Part shown: positions 34,162-41,125 of the stretch, one piece after another | Numbering within the stretch: position 1 is the stretch's first letter | Layout: each line of letters begins with the position of its first letter | Origin: CAZOWW01 sp964583765 | GTDB taxonomy: Bacteria; Actinomycetota; Actinomycetes; Actinomycetales; Kineosporiaceae | Assembly: GCA_964583765.1 (NCBI GenBank) | Contig: CAZOWW010000026.1 | Span: forward strand, 1-44,726 | Direction: 5' to 3' | Length of the DNA stretch: 44,726 nt | Notes under the pieces: generated by a model | What the model was told of the DNA's origin: nothing | Databases searched by the model: none | The model's input: the letters and a program-made list of their open reading frames with translations, nothing else | Position numbers and translations under genes: made by a program

Positions 34162-35123
34162 GACTGTCCCTTCCGCAGGATCGTGAGGTCGGCGCGCATC
34201 GCCGTGAAGTAGTCGGCGGTGCCGCCGGACCCGCCGGTGGGCGCGGTCTCCACCGGGTCGAGGACGGCGAGGTGTGCCCCGGTCTCGTGCGCCAGGGTGC
34301 GTGCCAGGGCAGGACTGCCGAGCCGCTCGGCGTACACGGTGCTCACGCGCTCCGTGCGCACGACCCGGGTCACCGCGGCCAGGACCCCGGGCTCGGGTTC
34401 GGCGTCGGGGGAGAGGCCGAGCACTCCGACCTGCCGCAGGCCGTACCTGCGGGCGAGGTAGCCGAACGCCGTGTGCGCCGTGACCAGCACCCGCTGCTCG
34501 CAGCCGGACAGGCCGGCGCGCAGGACGCCGTCCAGCTCGCCCAACCGCGTGGTCAGGCGGGCGGCGCGCTCGCGGTACCCCGGAGCGCCGACCGGGTCGA
34601 GCCGGGAGAGCCGGCTCGCGATCGCGGTGGCCACGGAGGCCAGGCGGATGGGGTCGAGCCAGAAGTGGGGGTCGAACGCACCGGACTCGCCGGCGCCGGT
34701 GGCCACCTCCCCGGAGTGTCCGTCCGCGGGATCCCCGGCTCCCGTCACCTCCTCGGTCTGGGCCTCGGCCGGCAGGAGGTGGGCGGCCGGGGCGATGTCC
34801 AGGGACCGGTCCTGGGCCTCGGCAGTGACCGCGGCGTCCACCGCGGGTTGGAACCCGCGCAGCTGGACGACCAGGTCGGCGTCGGCGACCAGGGCGACCT
34901 GCCGCGGGGTGAGCTCCAGATCGTGCGGCTCCACGCCGGGACGGGCGAGCGACCGGACGTCCGCGCGATCCCCCGCGACCTGCCGGACGACGAACTCCAC
35001 CGGGTAGGCGCTGGTGACCACCAGAATCCGCCCGTCCGTGGGGTGGGCCGACACCGCGCAGCCGAGGAGCGGGGAGACGAGCAGCGCCACGAGCAGCGCC
35101 CGGGCCGCCCGGCTATCGAACAT
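34152..35123 (-). CDS. znuA: Zinc-binding lipoprotein of ABC transporter
   Basis: The 323-residue solute-binding protein starts with a lipoprotein signal peptide ending in LLGC (Cys22). Likely zinc ligands are the His in GVEPHDLELT, the His in FDPHFWLDP, the His in VTAHTAFGYLARRYG, and an acidic residue in STVYAERLGS. The loop that is His-rich in many ZnuA proteins is acidic here with only one His (near GDPADGHSGE). I chose ATG 35123 rather than 35132 because GAGAAT is 7 nt upstream with TTGACA at -35. It is first in the operon and overlaps znuC by 10 bp. Confidence 0.93.
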   Translation of the reverse strand: MFDSRAARALLVALLVSPLLGCAVSAHPTDGRILVVTSAYPVEFVVRQVAGDRADVRSLARPGVEPHDLELTPRQVALVADADLVVQLRGFQPAVDAAVTAEAQDRSLDIAPAAHLLPAEAQTEEVTGAGDPADGHSGEVATGAGESGAFDPHFWLDPIRLASVATAIASRLSRLDPVGAPGYRERAARLTTRLGELDGVLRAGLSGCEQRVLVTAHTAFGYLARRYGLRQVGVLGLSPDAEPEPGVLAAVTRVVRTERVSTVYAERLGSPALARTLAHETGAHLAVLDPVETAPTGGSGGTADYFTAMRADLTILRKGQSCP

Positions 35124-35158
35124 GGGAACCATTCTCGTTAAGCATTGACGGGTGTCAA
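35123..35158 (-). promoter_or_regulatory. znuA promoter with candidate Zur box
   Basis: On the minus strand TTGACA (35158-35153) and GAGAAT (35136-35131) are 16 bp apart, and the znuA ATG follows 7 nt later. The 15 bases at 35137-35123 match the actinobacterial Zur palindrome TGAAAATGATTTTCA at 10 positions and overlap the -10 and start site. A second palindrome, TTGAC-N4-GTCAA, covers the -35 (35145-35158). Confidence 0.5.
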
Positions 35159-35257
35159 GCGGTGCCCGAGGGGCGGTTCCGGCCGCCGGGGCGGCTCACC
35201 TGCGTGATCGGCTCCTGCCCGGTCCGAGGGCAGGCCCCTGCGCTGGCGCGCGGGCGG

Positions 35258-35280
35258 CCGGCCCCCGTCGCGGGGGCCGG
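35258..35280. terminator. GC-rich hairpin between znuA and the ABC exporter genes
   Basis: A perfect 10-bp stem (35258-35267 with 35271-35280) has a 3-nt loop. It faces no upstream gene on the plus strand, so it may insulate the exporter promoter or stop antisense transcription. Confidence 0.5.
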
Positions 35281-35308
35281 GTCTTGCCGGGTGGGGGGTG
35301 GTGGCGGC

Positions 35309-35334
35309 TATATTTCATCGCATGGTGAATATCC
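35309..35334 (+). promoter_or_regulatory. ABC exporter promoter with possible operator
   Basis: TATATT at 35309-35314 is a near-perfect -10 box, rare in this GC-rich window. Transcription would start about 35321. The imperfect inverted repeat ATATTTCA ... TGAATAT (35310-35332) covers the -10 and start site, fitting an operator. Confidence 0.5.
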
Positions 35335-35351
35335 ATGGCGCAGACTGCTGA
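35322..35351 (+). other. Nine-codon leader ORF overlapping the exporter ATPase start
   Basis: ATG 35322 is exactly 7 nt after TATATT and opens a nine-codon frame (MVNIHGADC) that stops at 35349-35351, overlapping the ATPase start at 35335 in another frame. Initiation at this ATG would compete with the real start. It may be coincidental. Confidence 0.3.
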
Positions 35352-36120
35352 GCGGTCGGGTGGCCCCGCGGTGCGGGTGAGCCACCTGCGAGTGGTCCGT
35401 GGCGGTCGGTTGGTTCTGCCGGATCTGTCGGTGGACGTGCCGCACGGCCAGGTGATCGGCCTTCTGGGGCCGAGCGGATGCGGCAAGAGCACCTTGCTGC
35501 GCAGCATCGTCGGGGTGCAGAAGGTCGCCGGGGGCACGATCGACGTGCTCGGCCTCCCGGCCGGGAGCAAGCCGCTGCGCAACCGCGTGGGTTACGTGAC
35601 GCAGGCACCGAGCGTCTACGCCGACCTCACGGTCGCGGAGAACCTCCGGTACTTCGCCACCGTGATCGGGGTGACGCGCGCCGACCTCGACGCCGAGGTC
35701 GAGCGCGTGCTCACGCGCGTGGATCTGATGGACCACGCGTCGTCCCGCGTGGCCAACCTGTCCGGAGGCCAGCGGTCCCGGGTCTCCCTCGGCGCGGCGC
35801 TCGTCGGCAGTCCCGAGGTGCTCGTGCTGGACGAGCCGACCGTGGGCCTGGACCCGGTGCTGCGCCGCGAGCTGTGGACCCTGTTCCACGAGCTCGCCGA
35901 CACCGGGGCGAGCCTGCTGGTGTCCAGCCACGTCATGGACGAGGCGGGGCGGTGCGACCGGCTGCTGCTCATGCGGGCCGGCGGACTGCTCGCCGACGAC
36001 ACGCTGGCCGCCGTCCTGTCCGCCACCGGGGCCACGGACGTCGAGCAGGCGTTCCTGACCCTGGTCGACCGTGCGGCCGCCGCCGATGCGGATCGGGCCG
36101 CGGGGGAGGTGACCGCATGA
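35335..36120 (+). CDS. ABC-2 type exporter ATPase
   Basis: The 261-residue ATPase has Walker A LLGPSGCGKSTLL near residue 43, signature NLSGGQRSRVSLGAAL near 141, Walker B VLVLDEPTVGLDP and the switch His in SSHVMDE. It is of the DrrA/CcmA type, which powers drug or lipid efflux. The ATG start at 35335 has GGTGA 6 nt upstream within a leader of about 13 nt. The stop overlaps the permease start (ATGA). Regulation by a repressor at the inverted repeat over the promoter is plausible; no regulator gene is adjacent. The substrate is unknown. Confidence 0.92.
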   Translation: MAQTAERSGGPAVRVSHLRVVRGGRLVLPDLSVDVPHGQVIGLLGPSGCGKSTLLRSIVGVQKVAGGTIDVLGLPAGSKPLRNRVGYVTQAPSVYADLTVAENLRYFATVIGVTRADLDAEVERVLTRVDLMDHASSRVANLSGGQRSRVSLGAALVGSPEVLVLDEPTVGLDPVLRRELWTLFHELADTGASLLVSSHVMDEAGRCDRLLLMRAGGLLADDTLAAVLSATGATDVEQAFLTLVDRAAAADADRAAGEVTA

Positions 36121-36872
36121 ACCCGCGACTGACCATGGCCACCGCCGGCCGGGTCCTGCGCCAGATCCGCCACGACCCGCGCACGATCGGGCTCCTCGTG
36201 CTCGTGCCGTGCGTGCTGATCGGGCTGCTCGCCTGGGTGTACAAGGACACGCCGACGCTCATGCCCGGGCGCACCATGTTCGACCAGGTCGGCGCCTCCT
36301 TGCTGGGGATCTTCCCGTTCGTGACGATGTTCCTGGTCACCAGCATCGCCACCCTGCGGGAACGCCAGTCCGGCACGCTGGAGCGGTTGCTCAGCATGCC
36401 CGTGGGCAAGGCCGACTTCGTGGCGGGCTACGCGCTCGCGTTCGGCCTGATGGCGACGATCCAGGCGGTCGTGGCCGGCTCGTTCGCGGTGTTCGTCCTG
36501 GGCCTGAACGTCGCCGGCCCCGCCTGGATGCTCATCGTGGTCGCGGTGGTGGACGCCCTGCTCGGGACCGCGCTCGGGCTGTTCCTGTCCGCCTTCGCGG
36601 CCACCGAGTTCCAGGCGGTGCAGTTCCTCCCCGCGTTCGTGCTGCCGCAGTTCCTGCTCTGCGGTCTGCTCGTGCCGCGCGGGCACCTGCCGAACATCCT
36701 GCACTGGGTCTCGGACGCGCTGCCGCTCTCCTACGCCGTCGACGCGATGAGCGCGATCAGCGCCAAGACCCATCCAGGGGGTGACGTGGCCGCTGACGTG
36801 GTGACGGTGCTGGCCTTCGTCGCCGCGGCGGTGCTCGGTGGTGCCGCGACCCTGCGGCGGCGCACCGCATGA
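36117..36872 (+). CDS. ABC-2 type exporter permease
   Basis: The 251-residue membrane protein has six hydrophobic segments and the ABC-2 (DrrB-like) pattern: an N-terminal RQIRHDPRTIGLL, a coupling segment TLRERQSGTLERLLSMPVGK near 79, and a late loop FLLCGLLVPRGHLPNILHWVSDALPLSYAVDAM near 178-210. It forms the transmembrane pore for the preceding ATPase. Start and stop overlap ATGA shows tight coupling. A strong terminator follows 28 nt after the stop. Confidence 0.92.
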   Translation: MNPRLTMATAGRVLRQIRHDPRTIGLLVLVPCVLIGLLAWVYKDTPTLMPGRTMFDQVGASLLGIFPFVTMFLVTSIATLRERQSGTLERLLSMPVGKADFVAGYALAFGLMATIQAVVAGSFAVFVLGLNVAGPAWMLIVVAVVDALLGTALGLFLSAFAATEFQAVQFLPAFVLPQFLLCGLLVPRGHLPNILHWVSDALPLSYAVDAMSAISAKTHPGGDVAADVVTVLAFVAAAVLGGAATLRRRTA

Positions 36873-36900
36873 GCTGATCCTCCTGCGCTGATCCCCGTCG

Positions 36901-36938
36901 AGGTACGTCCCGGTCGGTCGTCCGGCCGGGACGTACCT
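36901..36938 (+). terminator. ABC exporter operon terminator
   Basis: A perfect 13-bp stem (36901-36913 with 36926-36938) has a 12-nt loop, 28 nt after the permease stop. Confidence 0.85.
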
Positions 36939-37039
36939 CTGTGCCGGTCCGGTGGCGCACCCGGCGGCGTGCCCGGCAGTCGTGTTGGTGTACCCGGCGG
37001 GTCGCCGTCCGTGCCCCGGTCGTCCCCGAGCCCGGGGCG

Positions 37040-37045
37040 TACCCT
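37040..37045 (+). promoter_or_regulatory. Candidate -10 box upstream of the proline dehydrogenase-like gene
   Basis: TACCCT fits TANNNT and would give a leader of about 100 nt. Between the terminator at 36938 and the gene start nothing else was recognised. Confidence 0.35.
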
Positions 37046-37155
37046 GCCGTTACGCGCGAGTGGACGTGCGGTCCCGGAGCCACCTCGTCCGGGTGACAGG
37101 GGCCGCGCCGGGGCCGGAGCGGCCCGGCAGGTGCAGCCCTGGCAGGGAGGCCTTC

Positions 37156-38103
37156 GTGATCCGCGGCGCACTACGGCAGACGCTCCAGTGGCTGGCCACC
37201 GATGAGCACGCGCGCCGGTGCGGCGAGCGGATCCCGGTGCCGCCCGGCCTGCTCGCGCGCTTCCTCGGCGGCCCGGATCCCCGGTCCGCCGCAGTGACCG
37301 CGGCCGGAGTGCTCGCGACCGGTCGTCACGTGACGGTCGCGGCGCTGGCTGGCCCTGCGCTCAGCCCGGCCCAGGCGTCGGAGACCCGGGACGCCTATCT
37401 CGCCGTCCTGCGCGCGCTCGCCGAGGCCGAGCTCACCGAGCACGGGCGCGCAGAGGTGTCGGTCTCGCTGCCCAGCCTCGGCCAGGGGCTCGGCCGGGAC
37501 GGCGAACGGTTGGCGCTCGATCATGCGCGGGAGATCTGCCGGGCGGCCGCCACGGTGGGCACCACGGTCACCCTCGACATGGAGGACCACACCACCACCG
37601 ACCCGACCCTGGAGGCGCTGCGGGAGTTGCGCCGGGACTTCCCCTGGGTCGGCGTCGTGCTGCAGGCCCAGTTGCGACGCACCGAGGAGGACGCGCGGGA
37701 TCTCGCGTACCCGGGGTCGCGCGTGCGGCTGTGCAAGGGTTCGCCGGTGGAGCCTGCGTCCGTGGCCTACCGCGATCCCACCGAGGTCTCGAGGTCCTTC
37801 GTACGGTGCCTACGACTGCTCCTCGCCGGGCCCGGGCAGCCACTCATCGCGACCCACGACCAGGTGCTCCTGGACATCGCCGGCGCCCTCGCCGTGCGCA
37901 ACCATCGCCCGCAGGGCAGTTACGAGTACCAGATGTTGCAGGGCATCCGCGTGCAGGAGCAGGAGCGGCTGATCGAGCAGGGGGAAGCCGTGCGTGTCTA
38001 CCTGCCCTTCGGGCGGGAGTGGTACGGCTACCTGCTGTACCGGCTCGCCGAGCGGCCTCGCACGGCCGGGCTGCTCCTGCGCTCCGTCCTCGCCCGTCCC
38101 TGA
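37156..38103 (+). CDS. Proline dehydrogenase-like FAD protein with altered substrate site
   Basis: The 315-residue protein has the PRODH barrel of actinobacterial monofunctional enzymes: LDMEDHTTTDPTLEALRELR near residue 140, GVVLQAQLRRTEED, GSRVRLCKGS near 187, SYEYQMLQGIR near 255 and a C-terminal WYGYLLYRLAERP. PRODH oxidises proline to pyrroline-5-carboxylate. Three positions that normally read Lys (KLS), Tyr (KGAY) and Arg (RRLAER) are Ser104, Pro197 and Tyr295; Arg296 and Glu299 remain. This suggests weak or different substrate binding. The GTG 37156 start has GGAGG 5 nt upstream. It lies 247 bp before proC, whose enzyme works in the opposite direction. Confidence 0.82.
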   Translation: MIRGALRQTLQWLATDEHARRCGERIPVPPGLLARFLGGPDPRSAAVTAAGVLATGRHVTVAALAGPALSPAQASETRDAYLAVLRALAEAELTEHGRAEVSVSLPSLGQGLGRDGERLALDHAREICRAAATVGTTVTLDMEDHTTTDPTLEALRELRRDFPWVGVVLQAQLRRTEEDARDLAYPGSRVRLCKGSPVEPASVAYRDPTEVSRSFVRCLRLLLAGPGQPLIATHDQVLLDIAGALAVRNHRPQGSYEYQMLQGIRVQEQERLIEQGEAVRVYLPFGREWYGYLLYRLAERPRTAGLLLRSVLARP

Positions 38104-38350
38104 GGTCGCCCTGCCTCGCCCGTCCCCGAGTCGCGCGTCCACCTGATCCACTGATCCTCGGGTGTGCGGTCGGTCCTCGGCTCGCCGGTACTCGCGCGCA
38201 AGCGGATCTTCCGTTCGACGCGCCGGGACCCGTGGCGCGCCCGGGGAGTGCGGGATGCCAGGATCGGGGCGAAGGACCACGCCCCGACGGAGAAGGTCAG
38301 GCCGGCGTGCGGCGGGCGACGGGCACGAGACAGGAAGGCGGTCAGTCCTG

Positions 38351-39160
38351 ATGGGCGAGACGACAGCGATCCTCGGCGCCGGTGTGATGGGCGAGACCCT
38401 GCTCTCGGGGTTGTTGCGGGCGGGGCGTCCGGCCGGCGACGTGACGATCACCGAGCGCCGTGCGGACCGTGCGGCCGAACTGACCACGCGGTACGGGGTC
38501 CGGGTGCTCGGCAACGCGGAGGCAGCGGCCCAGGCGGACACCGTGGTGCTCGTGGTCAAGCCGCAGGACATCGGCGGCCTGCTGCTGGAGATCCGGGAGG
38601 CGATCAGCCCGACCACTCTCGTGGTGAGCGTGGCGGCCGGCATCACCACGACGTTCGTGGAGCAGCGTCTGCCGGACGGCGTACCGGTGGTCCGCGTCAT
38701 GCCGAACACCCCTGCCCTGGTCGACCAGGGAATGGCCGCGATCAGTGCCGGCCGGCACTGCGATGCGGAGCACCTGGCCCGGGTGGAGCGGCTGCTCTCC
38801 GCCACCGGGAAGGTGCTGCAGGTGCCGGAGTACCAGCAGGACGCCGTCACGGCGATCAGCGGCTCGGGCCCGGCGTACATCTTCTACGTGGTCGAGGCCA
38901 TGATCGAGGCGGGCGTGCTGCTCGGGTTGTCCCGGGCCACCGCGACCGAACTGGTCGTGCAGACCCTCTACGGCGCGGCCACCATGCTGCGGGAGACCGG
39001 ATCACACCCGACCGTGCTGCGGGAGCAGGTCTCCAGCCCCGCGGGCACCACGATCGCGGCGCTGCGCCAGCTCGACGATCACAAGGTGCGTGCCGCGTTC
39101 CTGACCGCGATGGAGGCGGCGCGCGACCGGTCGAAGGAGCTCTCCTCCGGCTCGCTCTGA
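38351..39160 (+). CDS. proC: Pyrroline-5-carboxylate reductase
   Basis: This enzyme makes proline from pyrroline-5-carboxylate with NAD(P)H. The 269-residue protein has the Rossmann motif AILGAGVMGETLLSGL near residue 6, VVKPQDIGGLL, RVMPNTPALVDQGM near 116, AISGSGPAYIFYVVEAM near 172 and the C-terminal SSPAGTTIAALRQLDDHKVRAAFLTAM. Length is normal. The ATG start at 38351 has only a distant GGAAGG, so the start is less certain than the identity. No promoter was recognised in 38104-38350. Confidence 0.95.
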   Translation: MGETTAILGAGVMGETLLSGLLRAGRPAGDVTITERRADRAAELTTRYGVRVLGNAEAAAQADTVVLVVKPQDIGGLLLEIREAISPTTLVVSVAAGITTTFVEQRLPDGVPVVRVMPNTPALVDQGMAAISAGRHCDAEHLARVERLLSATGKVLQVPEYQQDAVTAISGSGPAYIFYVVEAMIEAGVLLGLSRATATELVVQTLYGAATMLRETGSHPTVLREQVSSPAGTTIAALRQLDDHKVRAAFLTAMEAARDRSKELSSGSL

Positions 39161-39177
39161 CCGGTCGCGCCGGGCCA

Positions 39178-39221
39178 CCGCCGCGCCCATCGGGTTTGCC
39201 CTCGCTCCCGACGGGCGGCGG
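39178..39221 (+). terminator. proC terminator
   Basis: An imperfect GC-rich stem (39178-39194 with 39207-39221) lies 17 nt after the proC stop. Confidence 0.6.
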
Positions 39222-39307
39222 TCGAGTGGGCGGCTGCCCCCGTGGCAGTCGCCGCGACGCGCAACAGGAGACCACTTAACCGGTTCAGAGTCAACGCTGT
39301 GGCGTGA

Positions 39308-39351
39308 ACGCGACACGGTGGGCTCACGTCCCTGTGCTCACCGTGTCGCGT
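39308..39351. terminator. Second terminator-like hairpin after proC
   Basis: A perfect 13-bp stem (39308-39320 with 39339-39351) encloses an 18-nt loop, 147 nt after proC. It could stop read-through towards the cellulase gene or be a protein-binding inverted repeat. Confidence 0.5.
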
Positions 39352-39560
39352 GCTCTACGGAGTGCGCTTGACAGCGCGGACGCATTTCGCGGACCGGCCG
39401 CTCGCGCACAGGTGTGCGACCGAGGACCCGTCTCCCCTCCCTGCTCTCGCCCCCCCCGGGTGGCATCGGGCCCGCTCCGGGGACGACTGACCGGAAGCGA
39501 TACCGGTTCTCGGCCACGGTCAGGTGTGCGGGATCGGGTGACACCGGCCGGGGTTGGCTA

Positions 39561-39590
39561 TTGACACACCTCCAAGACCGGTCCCACCAT
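39561..39590 (+). promoter_or_regulatory. Cellulase gene promoter
   Basis: TTGACA (39561-39566) and CACCAT (39585-39590) are 18 bp apart. The leader would be about 200 nt long. Confidence 0.5.
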
Positions 39591-39622
39591 GCCTCGGCGG
39601 CTGGGCCGACCCGTCAGGTTCC

Positions 39623-39634
39623 GGAAGCGCTTCC
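39623..39634. promoter_or_regulatory. LacI-family type operator of the cellulase gene
   Basis: GGAAGCGCTTCC is a perfect 12-bp palindrome about 27 bp after the predicted start of transcription. It resembles operators of LacI-family sugar repressors, including the CebR/CelR box TGGGAGCGCTCCCA that controls actinobacterial cellulases. The link to CebR is inference. Confidence 0.6.
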
Positions 39635-39748
39635 AGCGGTTCGCCCTGCCGCCCGACGGTGAAGTACTCGAGCCCGCCTGAGCGCGGGGCCCACCCGAGT
39701 GACCTCCCTCGCCGTCCATGCCTCGTGGCACACCTCCCGCCACGGGGA

Positions 39749-39774
39749 ATCCCTCGCCGGTGCGCGCGAGGGAT
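39749..39774 (+). promoter_or_regulatory. Hairpin before the cellulase ribosome-binding site
   Basis: ATCCCTCGC (39749-39757) pairs perfectly with GCGAGGGAT (39766-39774), ending 10 nt before AAGGAG. It could protect the mRNA or modulate initiation. Confidence 0.4.
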
Positions 39775-39794
39775 CCCGCTCACGAAGGAGTGAC

Positions 39795-40883
39795 ATGACA
39801 CGCCTCAGGGCGAGCGTCCTCGCCGCCTCCCTGGTTCTCGGCGCAGGCGTCAGCGTGGTCGGCGCCGGTCCGGCGCAGGCTGCGACGATCTGCGACCAGT
39901 ACGGGTCGACCACCAGCGGCAGCTATGTGATCATGAACAACCGTTGGGGCACCAGCGCGACCCAGTGCATCAGCACGTCCAGCAACGGGTTCACCATCAC
40001 CCAGCAGGACGGGGTCAGCACCGGTGGTGCGCCGGTCTCGTACCCGGCCATCTACCTGGGCTGCCACTACACCAACTGCAGCCCCGGGTCGCCCCTGCCC
40101 AAGCAGATCTCGAGTATCGGCAGCGCCAACAGCGGCATCAGCTACACGTTCGCGAACGGCACCTTCGACGCCGCGTACGACATCTGGCTGGACCCGACGG
40201 CCAAGACCAACGGGGTCAACCAGACCGAGATCATGATCTGGTTCAACCACACCGGCAGCGTCCAGCCGGTCGGTTCTGCCACTGCCACCGCCTCCGTCGG
40301 CGGGCGCAACTGGACGGTGTGGACCGGGAACAACGGCTCGAACGACGTCGTCTCCTACGTCGCGACGTCCACGATCAGCAGCTGGAACTTCGACGTCATG
40401 AACTTCATCCGCGACACGATCAGCCGCGGTCGGGCCACGACGTCGTGGTACCTCACCAGCATCCAGGCCGGCTTCGAGCCCTGGCGGGGTGGTGTGGGCC
40501 TGGCCGTGAGCAACTTCTCCGCCACGATCAGCGGCGGTGGTGGCGGCGGGACCACCACGACCACGCGCAGTACCTCAACCACCACGACCACCCGGTCGGC
40601 CTCGGGTGGCGGCACCTGTTCGGCCACCTACACCACCGCCGGGTCCTGGTCGGGCGGGTTCCAGGGCACCGTTCACGTCTCGGGCAGCGGACTGTCCGGA
40701 TGGAAGGTCACGATGGGCCTGCCGTCGGGGGCCACCATCGCCAGCCTCTGGAACGGGCAGCTCAGCGGCTCGTCCGGCACGGTCACCGTCACCAATGCGC
40801 CCTACAACGGTTCCGGAGGTGACTTCGGCTTCGTCGCCAACGGTAACGCGGGCAACGTCTCCGTCTCCTGCGCCGCGAACTGA
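39795..40883 (+). CDS. Secreted GH12 endoglucanase with CBM2
   Basis: The 362-residue protein has a signal peptide (about 1-29, ending AQA), a glycoside hydrolase family 12 domain (about 30-252), a Thr/Ser/Arg linker (TTTTTRSTSTTTTTRSASGGG) and a C-terminal family 2 carbohydrate-binding module (Cys275 to Cys359). The predicted nucleophile is Glu145 (NQTEIMIWF) and acid/base Glu228 (GFEPWRGG). It should cut beta-1,4-glucan outside the cell and bind crystalline cellulose. One surface aromatic of CBM2 that is usually Trp is Tyr (NAPYNGSG). The ATG has AAGGAG 4 nt upstream. Confidence 0.94.
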   Translation: MTRLRASVLAASLVLGAGVSVVGAGPAQAATICDQYGSTTSGSYVIMNNRWGTSATQCISTSSNGFTITQQDGVSTGGAPVSYPAIYLGCHYTNCSPGSPLPKQISSIGSANSGISYTFANGTFDAAYDIWLDPTAKTNGVNQTEIMIWFNHTGSVQPVGSATATASVGGRNWTVWTGNNGSNDVVSYVATSTISSWNFDVMNFIRDTISRGRATTSWYLTSIQAGFEPWRGGVGLAVSNFSATISGGGGGGTTTTTRSTSTTTTTRSASGGGTCSATYTTAGSWSGGFQGTVHVSGSGLSGWKVTMGLPSGATIASLWNGQLSGSSGTVTVTNAPYNGSGGDFGFVANGNAGNVSVSCAAN

Positions 40884-41023
40884 GTCCTCGGCACAGCCAA
40901 CCGAGTCCTCGGTCCGGAGCCGGCACCCGGTCGGCGGGAGCGTCGGGCCCCCGTCGCCGGTTCGTCCGGGACCGGTGAACGACCGAACCGGCACGCGTCG
41001 AGGTCTCGGCCAGCACGGTCTGT

Positions 41024-41052
41024 GGGGCCGCCCCGGTCATCGGGGCGGCCCC
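41024..41052. terminator. Bidirectional terminator between the cellulase and ktrB genes
   Basis: A perfect 12-bp GC stem (41024-41035 with 41041-41052) has a 5-nt loop. The genes on both sides converge on it. Confidence 0.8.
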
Positions 41053-41125
41053 GGCGCCCGCTTCCCGCACGACGCTCGGCCTTGCCGAACCGGCCCGGCA
41101 CCGCCCATCAACCGATGATCCGGAC

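Larger units (their letters stand above)
39161..39794. other. 634-bp regulatory region between proC and the cellulase gene
   Basis: No coding frame is credible. In order it contains the proC terminator (39178-39221), an AACCGGTT palindrome (39278-39285), a long hairpin (39308-39351), TACCGGTT (39501-39508), the cellulase promoter (39561-39590), a 12-bp palindrome (39623-39634) and a 9-bp hairpin (39749-39774) just before the ribosome-binding site. Confidence 0.7.
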
